From: Massospora cicadina
Taxonomy: Eukaryota > Entomophthoromycota > Entomophthoromycetes > Entomophthorales > Entomophthoraceae
NCBI GenBank assembly: GCA_022478985.1
Contig: JAKSZP010012300.1
Location: 1-64,000 of the forward strand
Reading direction: 5' to 3'
Length of the DNA: 64,000 nt
The position numbers and the translations under genes were made by a program. Under the pieces are notes generated by a model. That model was not told where the DNA came from. It saw only the letters and a list, made by a program, of their open reading frames with translations, and did not search any database. Of this stretch, positions 44,322 to 55,915 are shown piece after piece (position 1 is the stretch's first letter; every line of letters begins with the position of its first letter).

Positions 44322-44988
44322 TGTTGGAGTTTTGATATACCCATATTACCCAGCCAATTAAATTACATTATAGCTGCTTACCCACTAGGTGATTAGATCC
44401 TCTAGTGGATATAGTAGTTATCATTTTTAATAATACTATTATTTAAGGAATTAACCCTAATGAATATTTATTGATATGTCAGGTGTTGATCTGCTGGATT
44501 ATTTCCGTTTAATAGGGATGAACCCTAACAATGCATTTACTTTATAAATTTGATTGCTAATTAAATGATTAGTAATTTAATCATATTAGTCAATGAGGGT
44601 TTTCACTAATTGACTTGAGAATCTATGTTTAGTTACTAAAGCATCAATAATGCTTCTGGTAGTAACTTGAAGTTTGACCTTTTAGGTAATGTGGCCTACT
44701 GTTGATAGGTAAAGGTCACATTACCTAAGTGGGCTGCTAGCCTAATAGGGTACTCCGCTGAGGTTAACTGAAGATTTTAGGGACACTTTCCTTAATTAAC
44801 TAAGGAGAGGTCACAATTCTGATTGGTGGTGCAATATGACTTGGCAGATGAGGAAGGTCCTTATATATGTGACCTCAGAGGCTAATCCACCAGCAACAAG
44901 TGTTGTTTCCTAATGTGGCACCAATAGAAGAGTTAGTCACTGGATCCCCTATAAATTTCCTGATTTTTCAAATAAATAAAGCAGATAA
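44322..44988 (+). repeat. Element G 5' LTR, left part
   Basis: Starts TGTTGGAGTTTTGATATACC. It shares blocks with the H LTR read on the minus strand: TGTTGGAATTTTTG at the start, CTAGTGGAT, and the block around GGTAAAGGTCACATTACC. It is cut by element F and resumes at 51653. The two parts total about 1035 bp, close to the 1088 bp of the H LTR. Confidence 0.7.
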
Positions 44989-45853
44989 AAATAGCACAAT
45001 TAGTGATATACTTTAAAACTTGTATACATTGGTTGTATAGTTTACTCTTGGAATAATATCAGGGAAACTAAGAGCATGAGTTTGCAGAAGGAAAAGTACC
45101 AGACATAAGGTTGAACAACAAGGCAAAGTGACCCAGCAAGAGAAAGCAATGTCCCATGCAATTTTTGGTTATATTTCTATATAACTTTAGCATATAAAAG
45201 GCTCCAAATTGATGACAGCCATCAGGGATGTGATTCCCTGAGATCTGATAAAGGTACCATATGAACTGCATCAAAACATGGCAAAATTTGATATGCCAGA
45301 GTCAGATGCATGGGTTGCGGTGTGGAGGGCGGGTTTGCGCCCAACTTGGGAGTTATACCAGAGTGTGAAAAGGACTCTGGTCATTGCAATGAGCTCCAAC
45401 CAATTCATCTTTATGAAAATAAATAGTAAGTATAGGGAAACTTGTTCAAATGATCCTAAACTCTGTTTCACTTTAACTGTTTATCTGAGAAAAGCAAAGC
45501 CTTTCTAAGATTAGGCCTAAAATTTAAAGGAAAGATTTAAAATTAAACAAAAATAAATGAAACCCAATCTGAACTGTAAATTTTTAACAAAATTGAAATC
45601 ACACAAATTTGACTAAATTTCATAACTTTGGTATGCATTTTTTTCGATTTTTTGGTCAATTTCCACCGGAATTTTTTGCCTCTGAGGAGCAGTTTCCCTC
45701 AGCCCTGGCTGGAAAAACCAGAACCCATTTCTGGTCAATGACCATGGAGAGGTTATCAGTTACCTTTAGAAGTTCTGGTCTTGACTCTAAGGGCTTATTT
45801 AGCTTTGCCTTAGTGGGTTGTTTAACACCAGGAATATGTCACTAACTGTGACA
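44989..45853 (-). repeat. Element F 3' LTR
   Basis: The high-coordinate end TCACTAACTGTGACA is sharp and is preceded on the minus strand by the purine-rich TTTGGAGGGTGA. The low-coordinate edge is estimated. The copies differ considerably, so this is an older insertion. Confidence 0.7.
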
Positions 45854-46020
45854 TCACCCTCCAAATTTGGACGGAGTTCTATGCCGCCTGAAGGGACATT
45901 GGTCAAGACAAAGTCTTGAGTGGGTAAGCTGCTTCATGGCGGCCAAAGAGGCTTGGGCGGTGGGACTTATAGCATTGTGGAATCTAGCATAGAAGTTGTA
46001 AATTAGGTCTGAGAGTTGGT

Positions 46021-46140
46021 CATGTCTCTATGGGATACCCAGCTGTTCTCAGCCTCATCATAATCTTTACAGGACACCAGGTACTGTAAGTGGCGTTGGG
46101 ATAGGCAGAAAGCAATAACAGCATCGATTCTATACTATGG
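46021..46140 (-). pseudogene. Element F chromodomain
   Basis: After the integrase tail the minus strand reads YRIDAVI..., then LQYLVSCKDYDEAENSWVSH then RDM. This is the chromodomain pattern in which an aromatic start, Y.V.W.GY....N.WE and a final helix bind methylated histone H3 tails. Here the Trp of the V.W box is Cys and the Trp in NSW is kept. In chromoviruses this domain steers integration to heterochromatin. A stop lies just before YRID. Confidence 0.8.
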
Positions 46141-46189
46141 TTCACTATCTACTATGACAGGATCAGGGTGAGGCGGCAAGGGACCATTA

Positions 46190-47540
46190 AAGGGGATCAG
46201 GAGGCACTCATGTAGGGTGCTGAACACTTTGATGTAAAGGGGTAAGTCAACCTGGTAAGCTGACGGATCAACCTTCTTGATGATCTTGAAGGGTCCAACT
46301 TGTTTGAGGACTTACTTGCAACATGGTTTTCTTCAGATGGAGTTTCTTGGCGTTGACCATGACTAAGTCAACTGGCATGTACTCATGGCCTTCACGGCGC
46401 TTAAGGTCATCATATGCTTTGTAGATCCTCAAAGCATCAACAAGATGATATTTCACTGCCTGTTTTATGTCTCTGAGCTCTTAAGCGCTTGTTGGCAGCA
46501 ACAACGGCAAAATAAATCAGCGGACTTAGGTTGAAGCTGGGGTTATACCCAGTTTTATAAAAAAGGATGTTCCTGAAGAGGTATGAGTAAGGGTACTATA
46601 GGCAAATTACACCAGCGGAAAGTGAGAGGCCAAATGTCTTGTTCAGCGTTGTAATAACTACACAAGAACTTCTACAAACCTTGATTCACCCTATCTGTCT
46701 GCCCATCTGACTGGGGGTGGAAGGCTGTGGAGTGGCAGTGGCGAATTCCTAGGATGAACAGTAAGGCTTCCCTACGCTTGGCAGTGAATTGCAGGATGCA
46801 ATCACTGATAATCTCCTTAGGTAGGCCTTGTATGCAAAAGATGTGGTCCACAAAGAGGCGGGCTGTCTGGATATAGGTAATAGTGGTATTGCAGAGGATA
46901 GAAGTGGGTTATCTTGTTAAAAAGGTCCACTACAACCATTACTGCATCCTAACCCTGGGATAAGGGGAGTTCCACAATAAAATTGATGGACACAGATGTC
47001 CAAGGGCTCTATGCAGCTTGGAGGGGGACAAGTAGCCAAGCGCTCTTCAGATGACTAAGTTTCATCTGGTTACACGTCAAGCATGCCTTTGTAAATTTTG
47101 CCACATCTGTGGCAATACCCTTCCAACTTTAGGAGCATTATAATAGCTCAGGCGGTTTGTCCTTGCCAGGGTGGCCAGCAGTTGGAGGGTCATGAGCTTT
47201 GCAAAGCATTTCCTTTCTCAGGGGTCTACGTGGTACCCACCACTTGCCTTGATGGAGGATGGCCCCATCTAGCAACTGTAACCTTTGTCCATGGGTTCAC
47301 CATTTCTATGGCAGGCCTGCTAAATCTTGTGATAGTTAGCCAACAGGGATGGGACAACCTAACGTGAGCAGGGGTGTCAGTATCCCCTTCCAAAAGTTTT
47401 ATCATATGCAGAGCGGGGGTTGTACAGTGGGCTCTCCTTCACCTGTTCTGGCTCAATCAACGCCTGGGTATTGTGAGCGTCAACTAGTTCTGGGTCAGTA
47501 ACAAAGGCAGGGTTCTGGGATAGAGCATCTGGTAATAACT
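46190..47540 (-). pseudogene. Element F integrase
   Basis: The HHCC region lies near 47100-47000. The catalytic core is readable in shifted frames: an FIVELPLSQG-like block near 46990-46960 with the first Asp replaced by Asn (INFIVELP), and FHPQSDGQTDRVNQ at 46681-46730 where the family has TDGQTERVNQ. The C-terminal part reads HEYMPVDLVMVNAKKLHLKK at 46394-46335, the usual beta-barrel start, and leads into the chromodomain. Many stops. Confidence 0.8.
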
Positions 47541-47549
47541 TTTGTGTAC

Positions 47550-48060
47550 CTACAATGAAGTTGTATTAGAAATTGAACACTGAAAAGATTTCCAACCATT
47601 GGGACTAGCGAGGGGATAGCTTCTGGGGGCGCGGTAGTACATCAATGCCTTGTGGTCATTGCGGACAGTAAAGGGCCACTTGGACCCAAGCAAAAGGTGG
47701 CACCAGTGCTTTACCGCCTCAACAAAAGCAAGGAGTTCCTTATTAGAAATAGCGTAGTTGCGCTGCTCCAGGGTCGTCTTCTTAGAAAAGTAAGCAACAT
47801 GACGTTCCAATCCATCCTCCCCCTCCTACAACAGAGCCATTCCCACCACAAAGTTGGAAGCGTCAGTGATGACAATAAAGGGGCGGTTGTGGTCTGCATG
47901 TGCTAACACCAGGGTGGACAAAAGTATGGACTTAATGGCGTGAAACGCAGCATTGTATTCTGTGGTCCAACTAAAATCTTCATTCCTGATGCGGTGTAAA
48001 GAGGGGAGGCAACTTCTGAGAGCTGGGGGTGAACTTCTTGAGAAAATTACAAGTCCCAAG
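47550..48060 (-). pseudogene. Element F RNase H
   Basis: FIVITDASNFVVGMALL at 47880-47826 is the first Asp block. MERHVAYFSKKTTLEQRNYA then ISNKELLAFVEAVKHWCHLL and FTVRNDHKALMYYRAP follow at 47810-47640. The Glu (NKEL) and the second Asp region (RNDHKAL) are visible. Order and motifs match chromovirus RNase H. Confidence 0.85.
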
Positions 48061-48900
48061 GAAGCTTCGTAACTCTGTGAGAGAAGAGGGAGTAGTTCAA
48101 TCGTGGATGGCTGCTTTTTTTATCTGGGGCAATCATGTGGCAGTGGGAAAAGATGATGTTTCCTTAGAACTCGATCTTAAAATTGAAGAACATGCTATTG
48201 ATAGTCTTAATAGTAAGGTTCACCTGTGCAAGTGGCTCCATGATATATATAAGGTGGCGAGCATGAGATTCTGCATCTGGGGAGAAGACCAGTATGTTGA
48301 CCATGTATGTGATCGCGCAGGTTCATATAAGGTCTCCTTAAGGCAGCATTAATGAACCTCTGAAAGCAGGCGGGGGCGTTCTTCAAAACAAACGGCATGA
48401 CCCTGAACTGATAGATGCCTTTCTGGGTACGAAAAGTGGTCATTCACTCCTGGCCTTCTTTAATGCGGATCTGGTTGAAGGCGTTAAGGCTTTCCAGCTT
48501 TCTGAACACCCTAGCCTTCTCTATGTAGCGGGCAATCTGTTGCTCTAGTGGGAGAGGATGGCGGTCAGGTACTGTCACGTTGTTCAGATTTCCATAATCA
48601 ATGAAGGGATTGAGAGAGCCATAAGACTTCTCTACAAACAGGAGGGGGAGCACCGGCGAGGATTTCTTGAAAATTTGACCCTTGGAGAGCATGTCATCAA
48701 CCCAAACGTCCAAGGCGACCTCCTACCTCAAAGACAAGCATATATTGGAGAATATCTTGATGAGGTCAATGTTCAACTTAAATTTAAAGTCAACCTTGGT
48801 ATTCTCTGAGAGTGGGCGAGCCTTAGAGGGATTAAACAGGTCCGCATATTTGGTATGCAAGCAGATAGGACAAGTGCTGGAGTCAGGGTGGAAATCATCT
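48060..48900 (-). pseudogene. Element F reverse transcriptase
   Basis: 48713-48444 reads LPLLFVEKSYGSLNPFIDYG then NLNNVTVPDRHPLPLEQQIA and FNQIRIKEGQE. 48443-48207 reads [20 protein letters not shown] then [16 protein letters not shown]. The catalytic box at 48296-48307 reads YMVN in another frame, where the family has Y[VLM]DD, so both Asp residues are gone. Confidence 0.85.
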
Positions 48901-49239
48901 GAATAGAGGCTAAGCCCGCCTTAAGAGAGGGGCTCCACCTTCTAGGGAGCGCCATTGCGCTCTCATCCTGGCAAGGGATGGTAACTTTGACTCATCCAGG
49001 GAAACTCACATGTATGGTAGAGTCAAAAAGGTTGAGAAGATTTCAAATTTTCGCCACCAGCCAACACCCAGAATAATGGGGTACAAGAGGTTTTTTAATC
49101 AAGGAGAAGCTCTCCACAAAGTATCATCTCCTGCAACTAAGGGAAAAGGTGATAGTACATGATATCTCAGAATGTTTTGAGATGCACTACCTTTCACAAA
49201 CTGACCAACGCCCAAGGATAGATTCAGGGCCTCCGCCAG

Positions 49240-50970
49240 CTATTGACAGATGTAGTTTTCAGTAGTGTCAGTGTTTAATAAAGTAAACGCCTGAAAATTC
49301 TTCCCTGCAGAGGAGAAGGTAGCCATGAACAAGAAGTACGCATAGGAGCATTTATTTTCTATAGAGCCAAGGGGGGAAAGGATGGCTCCAAGCCCAAAGG
49401 GCGGAGTAAAATTGATAGTATCTCCTGAGGATTCAACAGCGACTGACTACACATTGCCAGTGAGTTGCCCACGAGATTTAAATGGATTAGGGTAGCTTAA
49501 TGCTCTATGTTCTGTGGAAGGAAGATCCTTATCGCACAAAAATACACAATTCAGGATGGCCAAGCTTTTGGTGGGGTCATCCAAAGAGAGTTCAACTTCA
49601 ATTATATTTTCATGGGTATCTACCCATTTCTGGATAGGGTCTGCCAAGAAAGGTGATCTGGATTAATATGGAAGAGTTCTTCAATTTGGCTAACTGGGAT
49701 GACAGGGTGGAAAGGAGGCATAGGTTATAAAATGAAAACAGAGGGTCTGTTGCTAAAGTTAAGTGAATGACCTGAATCAAATGGGTTGGATTTACTAACC
49801 CCTTCTACATTTGAGGACAAAAGTGAGGGGTACTCTGTGGAGCGCAGCGGTTCAGGGCCAATAGTGAGGGGACCCCTCATCTATGATAAAGGTTTCAGTC
49901 TGACTTTTCAGAGAGCTCACTTCTGGTTCTAAGAAGTACTGTGAAAGTACAGAAAGGGGATATTCTATGATCAGGTTGGAGGTGCCCATAACAGCTAGCG
50001 CCTCAGCTGGATATATCACCTTAGGATCTGAAACTTGACTGGTGTCAGGTGTACCAATATAGATGCCCTGATGGTGCACCACAAGGATGGAGTTGTCAAG
50101 TTCTAAGATTTGAAGTTTTGCGGTATAGTTAGGCTTGAAAGCACATATGCTGTTAGACAACAGGGACGCAAGGATGGAGCACGTCCCAGATAGGGACTGG
50201 GGAGGGTTATCCCATATTCCATGGACAGCACCAGTTTAATTAGGGACTTGCGGAGGACCATCTTCAACTGTGTAAAGTTATTCCAACCTTGATGCCTTCT
50301 CATGGAACATGCGCATATACTGTGCCATAGTGAGGTCTCCTTGGGCCAAGTACACAAAGTAGTTACAGTCCTATGAGGTGGCAGGTGGAACTTGCAGGGC
50401 TTGACAAAGGTTTCCAACACTGGGAGAGATTCCAGGAAAGATCTATTTTTTCACAGCGGAGAGTATCCATTGGTGAGTTCCAGTTGAAATCTCACGGAGA
50501 AGCTGTTGGAAAAAGGCTTCAGCTAAGTCCTTGCCTTGAGACTTCTGGAAGATCCTAAGACTGCACAACTTGGTGAAGATCTCCTTTTAAAATTTTGTAT
50601 CATGTGAGTGAGGAAAGGTTAGGCTGGTAGTAGCAGGTACTGCACATTATATGAGCGTCATGAGTGAGGGGAGTCACACAACGCCCTCAGCACACTCTTT
50701 GAAGAAGGTAACAACCAAGGCCATGAGGGATACAGCAGTACCCACCCAATGAGCCGCTCAAAAGGGGACAACTCTGAGAGGGTTGTGCTAACACTAGCCA
50801 CCCAACAGGAAAAGAAACTCAAAATAAAATTGAGGCTTTTATAAAATAATTTCAGGGAAACAGGAATGTAGGAGGTTGAAGAAGGAAAAGAGCCAGGCAA
50901 AAGGTGCAAAAAAATGCAAACCAATCCAGCAAGAGGAATCAAGGTCCCAGGCAATCTAGGATATGTTTCC
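49240..50970 (-). pseudogene. Element F gag and protease remnant
   Basis: Gag begins near the 5' LTR (SPFERLIGWVLLYPS near 50760). Open frames at 50420-50103, 50160-49852 and 49647-49447 follow in different phases. Near 49290-49250 an LLNTDTTENYI-like block sits where the protease DTGA.[NH][FY]I is expected. Evidence for these domains is weaker than for RT and integrase. Glu/Asp-rich EVELSLDDPTKSLAILN at 49600-49550 is a pre- or post-protease linker. Confidence 0.55.
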
Positions 50971-51652
50971 ATATAAACTTTTTATATAAAAAGCACCAAA
51001 CTGATGACAACCATCATGGACGTGAGTCCCAAAGAGCTGAGGAAGGTAGCATAAGAACTGCATCAAAATGCAGCATGATTTGATGTGCCAGAGTCGGTGG
51101 AATGGGCTGCGGCGTGGGGTGGGTTTGCGCCCAATTTGGTAGTTAGACCAGAGCGAGAAAAGGACTCAGGCCATCGCAATGAATCCAACCAAGGTATTTT
51201 TTATGAAAAATAGAAAGTATGGGAAAATTTGATCAAAAGATCCCTAAAATTTGTTTCAATTTTTCTGTTATCTGAGAAAAGCAAAGACTTTTTTTTTCAG
51301 CTTGAGCCTAAAATTAATAAGGATAATTTGCAATTTTTCAAAGAAGTCAATAAAACCTGATCTAAGCTGTTAAATTTCTGCATTTCAACAGAATAAAAAT
51401 CTACAGATATGGCTGAATTCCATAAATTTCTAACAAGTGATTTTCTGGATTTTGAGGTTAATTTTTGCAGGATTTTCTGCCTCTGGAGAGCTGTTTTCCT
51501 CAACCCTGGCTGTCAAAGCCAGAATCCATTTTCTCGTCAATGCCTTGGAGAGGTCATAAGTTACCTTTGGGGTTCTGGCCTTGACTTCAAAAACTTATTT
51601 GAATTTACTTTAGTGGGCGTTCAACACCATAAATATTTCACTAACTGTGACA
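50779..51652 (-). repeat. Element F 5' LTR
   Basis: Pairs with 44989-45853; ends CACTAACTGTGACA at 51652. It contains a TATA-like TTTATATAAAAAGC region near 50982-50998 on the plus strand, matched by ATATAAAAGGC at 45193-45203. Confidence 0.7.
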
Positions 51653-52021
51653 GATAAGAGTTTAAGGATTGGATATCCTTTGTCTAAATTATTTGGGTAT
51701 CAAGACCTCCACAGACTCTGCTAGAAGAGATAAAGGACAAATGGATAAATTCCATATTATTACAAATACCTTCAAGAATTGGAAGGTCAAGCACCTGCTT
51801 AGCGTTGGACTTAACACTTAACCTGGTTTTTGTGAGAGCTCAACTAGAGTAATAGTCTTCATGCTATTACTACCCATCATTATTCAATTAATATCAATAA
51901 TTTAATCAATGCACATATCAACAACAAGTGTAATTAACTGGAGAGCCAAAGCGAGCACAATCCTAGAAGTTTATATTTGGTACTCATTGTTAAGAGTAAC
52001 CAGTGTTCAAAAGCTAACATT
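51653..52021 (+). repeat. Element G 5' LTR, right part
   Basis: Continuation of 44322-44988 after element F. It contains AATAGTCTTCATGCTATT near 51849, which is identical in the H LTR (minus strand), and ends just before TTGGTACTCACTACAGGGG. Near 51976 there is a second, shorter copy of the primer-like sequence, TTGGTACTCATTG. Confidence 0.65.
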
Positions 52022-52039
52022 TGGTACTCACTACAGGGG
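52022..52039 (+). promoter_or_regulatory. Element G primer-binding site
   Basis: TGGTACTCACTACAGGGG, one base different from the D site. A partial duplicate lies about 45 bp upstream at 51977 within the LTR. Confidence 0.65.
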
Positions 52040-52079
52040 TATTAAGTTTTCAAATGTCAAATTTAATAGAAGAAGTTAT

Positions 52080-53300
52080 CAATAATATCAAATAAGAATG
52101 AATTTAGGAAGCTCTGGATGGAGCTGGATACTGTCAATAAGAACATGCCAAGCTTGGTGTCACAAGCCAATGTCACTACCTTGGAGGATCATGTAACTAA
52201 AGCTGAGAAGGAGATTAAACATGTTGGGAAAGTTAATAATGACCTTAATGGTAAGGTTATCTCATTGAAGTGAAAAAATAGTGAATTAATCAAAATAAAA
52301 TATTTAAAAAGACTCAATGTAAAGTGGACAGAGAACGCTTCTGCCAGGTTCAAGAGGATATGGAGAGAATGTTGTAGCTTATTGAGGAATTATAAAATCA
52401 CAAGTGTGCTTTCTGCTCAACTGGAGGCAAAAGAAGCCAACAACAATATATACTAAATTCCAATAAAGAGGACAGTCTCTCAAGAAATATGCCCAATTTA
52501 TTTTCTGAAATATCAGAGATGAATCCCAAAGCAACGCCTATGGATAGCCAGGTTGTTGGGCAGTAATCCCCTGCCAGTGGAGCGACAGAAGAATTTTGTA
52601 ATATGCCAAAATTGCCCACATTTAACTGTGATAACGCATCCACATTTTTCCGCCTTTTTAAGATGATGATGTTTGAATATGGGGGCTGTCAAAGAAATGT
52701 AACCATAATGAACTGTTTATATACCAATTGCTAAAATCTGGTGTTTCCATTTCAACGGGAACAATTGGATGTACTCTAAAGTGAAAGATGCAATTATGCT
52801 TGAGTTTGGAAGCATTACTAGAATGGCCAACCATAAGAAAAATTTTATGGGTACTAAATTAATAAAGGATGAGACTTTGGCTGCTTTTGCCAACCATTCT
52901 TTCAGGAGTCAGAGATCCTGGATGGAGTAAAAGCACTTTTGGACTTTGATTCACGCATAGACATGCAAGTGGCGCTTTAGCCATACATAGAATTCCATCA
53001 GATTATGGCTTCAGCGCTGGTGAACCAAACTTCTACATCACAGATGGTGGATCATCTAAAGAGGTTAGGAGCAATATTTGAGGCACCCAATTGAACCTTT
53101 AAAGGGATTAGATGCAAGATCAGAATATTGTTAATTTGTTAAGGCCAATAAAGAACCTGAGAATTGAATCATAATGGGAGATAAATCTGAAGGACAGAAA
53201 AGAAAGGATAGAGATCCAGTTTTTTTCAATGTGGAAAAGTCAAGCATATAAATACTTAATGTAAAGAGAGGGCTAGAAGACAAGTTGACTTAATACATGC
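52080..53300 (+). pseudogene. Element G gag
   Basis: The N terminus is coiled-coil-like (FRKLWMELDTVNKNMPSLVS, then LEDHVTKAEKEIKHVGKVNN). The capsid core reads MPKLPTFNCDNASTFFRLFK then MMMFEYGGCQRNVTIMNCLY, as in A (FDKNGSITTFVKRFELAMYG). Further blocks are ALLDFDSRIDMQVAL and HQIMASALVNQTSTSQMVDH. A degenerate zinc knuckle FFQCGKVKHINT-stop-C lies at about 53220-53265, with the first Cys lost. Stops are frequent. Confidence 0.75.
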
Positions 53301-53379
53301 TTAAGAAACTGGTCAAAAGCCTGGAAAAGGATCTGCAGACTAAATAGAGAATAATCTAGCACTGCAATTAAACATGCTA

Positions 53380-54809
53380 CCTCTGACATAATGGATGTTG
53401 ATATTGATATCTCTGATTTATTTGTGGAAGACGACACAACTAATCCTCTCTACCAGGTGGTACATTTAGATGTTAATGCAATTACATGAGAAAAAGCAAA
53501 GGTATAGACCCCAAAAATGTGTAAAGAGGTTTCTCATCCATATGCTCAACAGATAGTGAAAATTAACAGTTCTTCTGAATTTACAGATGATCTACTAAAA
53601 ACAGTTCATGATAAGGAAAACGTTTCTTTACCTATTAGTGCGATTAATGAATCATTTCCTGATTTGTCTGCGCAATTGATTCATATTCTTCATTTGTAAA
53701 ACAATGCTGCTATTAACTCAGTAAACACCTTATTGCAATACTCTAAGTTACATATGCAGACATTCTAGTCAATAAAAATAAGAGTACATATGATAACTGA
53801 CAGTGGAGCACACATTAATATCACTTTGACTAAACTAGTGAAACAAGTAAAGATTTCGCGCTTATTTGGAGCATCAGTAAGAGTATGGAACCACTGGACT
53901 GGATACCACTATATCATGTAGAGCATATAGTGCACTACAACTTCAGTTTGATGAGCTGGTGGTAACTGCTCCCATTATATTGTTAGATAGTAGACATTAT
54001 GACATAGTTATTGGGACGGATTTCATGAGAAAGTATGGTGTGAAGTGTAATTCTGAACAAAATAACCTGGCAATAAATGGGGCAAAACTGGCCCTTGGTA
54101 TATCAGCAGAAAGGAGAACTCCACTGATGAAAAGGAAAAATTTTATTAGGTTTGATTTACAATGATTCATAATTCCCATTCAGAACAATTTAGTTAGACA
54201 AAAATGGAGGTAAATGGCAATATAAAATAGAAGAATTGTGGAATACCAATGAGAATAAAAACAACAAACACCATTCTGCTAGGAGTGAAGGTAATTGTTA
54301 ACACATAAGTAACATTTGAAATTATGAAACTGTTATATGGAGAAGTCATCAGACCATGGAATAAATAGATGATTGTGCGATGGGTAGCGTCAGGGATTAT
54401 TGTTCCAGGTTATGGAGAAATAAGAGTACAAATAGCCAATCTGGGTGAAAACCTAATGAAAGTTGAAAAAAATCAGGTCATCCTTTTGCATTTGATTGAC
54501 AGCAGAACTCAGTGTATTTCATGACTTTGGAACATTTCCCAAAAGGGGATTAATGGCAGATTTTGCTGAAAATGTCAATGTATTGGTTGATAGGGAGCAT
54601 TTGGCTGATCTAGAATAATGACAGTAAGAGGAGTTACTCCACTTATCTGAGAGACACTGGGTGATACTTGTTCAGGATGACCACGACCTTGGATGCATGA
54701 AAATTGTAATCCACAAGGTCAACACTAGGGATCATCCACCAATAAGAATGCGACCAGATCAGTGGTCTAGGGCTACTGAAGCCATAGTGTGAACTTTTGG
54801 CAATATTGA
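53380..54809 (+). pseudogene. Element G protease and pre-RT region
   Basis: Pre-protease: ENVSLPISAINESFPDLSAQ at 53617-53676, nearly the same as H (ENLSIPISAIKESFLDLSAH). Retropepsin: ITDSGAHINITLTKLVKQVK with the triad D-S-G at 53799-53807 intact. Then YDIVIGTDFMRKYGVKCN at 54000-54050. The connector reads VQDDHDLGCMK...HPPIRMRPDQWSRATEAIV to 54790, where element H cuts it. RT and later domains are not in the window. Confidence 0.8.
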
Positions 54810-55897
54810 TGTTAAACTTAAGGGGCTTTGTTGCTTGTTCACGAATATTAACCCATAATTAATAACTGCACAGGTTCCAGGTTGTGCACTCCTTGCATTG
54901 TCTGAAGATATATGATATATGATTGATAATAGCATGAAGACTATTATCGCTGTTTAATAAATAACCAGTGTGGGTCCAATGCTTGACTGGTATTACTCCT
55001 AAAAACACTCTAAATGTCTTCAGTAGGGATTTATTCCCTTATCCGCCCAACTTAATCCATGCTCAGATTCTAGTTCATGGCCTTTCCTCTGGTGACATGA
55101 AGTCAGCAGCAATTCACATCTCAGCTCAGCTTCTCTTCTTGGGATCCTTGATCATTATTCTTTATCCTAATAAAGAGTCTCTAATTAAAGCACACAGAAA
55201 TAATCATTGAAGATGAATAGAACTAATAATGAATTCAGTTAAAGCCTGTTTTTTATTAAGTGAATTATCAAGGGAATTTATATAGGGAATTTGGCGCCCA
55301 ACCCTAAGTTGGCGCCTCAGCCTTGAAAAGGCAGATGTTACCATTGAATTACCATTTGTCATCTCATCAGCGATGGTCATCCCCATCCTAATTAGGATTC
55401 CTTCGTCAGACATCCTTGAAACCTAAAATGGAAAGAGTCAAAAAACATTCCCTAACTTTTTCACTTGATCCCAGCAGACAACCATATTTGGCAAGCGACC
55501 TGCTTAGGTAATGTGACTTGTTACCCATTATAGCAGGCCACGAACCAACTGATTGATTCACTAGTTGCAGGTGGCATCACTTGCCTCACAACTTGCTCCT
55601 TAAATTCATAATCGGTCAGTGATGAAACCTGACCAATCTCAATTAGTACACCTGGTAGTTAATCATCAATCAACTATCAGATGCCCCCATTTATCAGCAA
55701 CTCTGCCTGACAAGATCTAAAACATTAACCTGGATTGATCCCTGATGGATCTGGACCAGGCGAATTCCTCTAAATCCCCCAAACATTATTAACCCAAACT
55801 CAGGGTCAACTGATATCCAATTCACTTGCTATAGGGAATTATCCACTAGCGATCCATGGCAATCTAGACGGTTAAAATGTGGGCAAAAATTCCAACA
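54810..55897 (-). repeat. Element H 3' LTR
   Basis: In element orientation TGTTGGAATTTTTGCCC to AAGTTTAACA, 1088 bp. It contains a TATA-like CCTATATAAATTCCC (minus, near 55270-55285) and the GGTAA..TCACATTACC block shared with G and with the solo LTR at 3672. The purine tract GGCAAGAGGGGTGATG (minus) ends at its high edge. Confidence 0.85.
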
Positions 55898-55913
55898 CAT
55901 CACCCCTCTTGCC
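55898..55913 (-). promoter_or_regulatory. Element H polypurine tract
   Basis: Minus strand GGCAAGAGGGGTGATG, directly before the 3' LTR. Confidence 0.65.
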
Positions 55914-55915
55914 TA

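Larger units (their letters stand above)
44989..51652 (-). mobile_element. Chromodomain-bearing Ty3/gypsy element F (chromovirus-like)
   Basis: Minus-strand element between LTR-like repeats (about 44989-45853 and about 50779-51652). Both are related across TTTCAGGGAAAC, GGCGGGTTTGCGCCCAA-like blocks and the end CACTAACTGTGACA. In element orientation the LTR starts TGTCACAGTTAGTGA. The order is gag, protease remnant, RT, RNase H, integrase, chromodomain. The RT and integrase motifs (ERHVAYFSKK, FHPQSDGQTDRVNQ) are of a different clade from A-D, G and H. Left edge and target duplication (GATAA is a candidate) are uncertain. It splits the LTR of element G. Confidence 0.85.

Noticed and set aside
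45278..45845. Plus-strand frames at 45278-45508 and 45609-45845 as genes
   Set aside because: They lie in the LTR of element F and recur, broken, in the other LTR copy.
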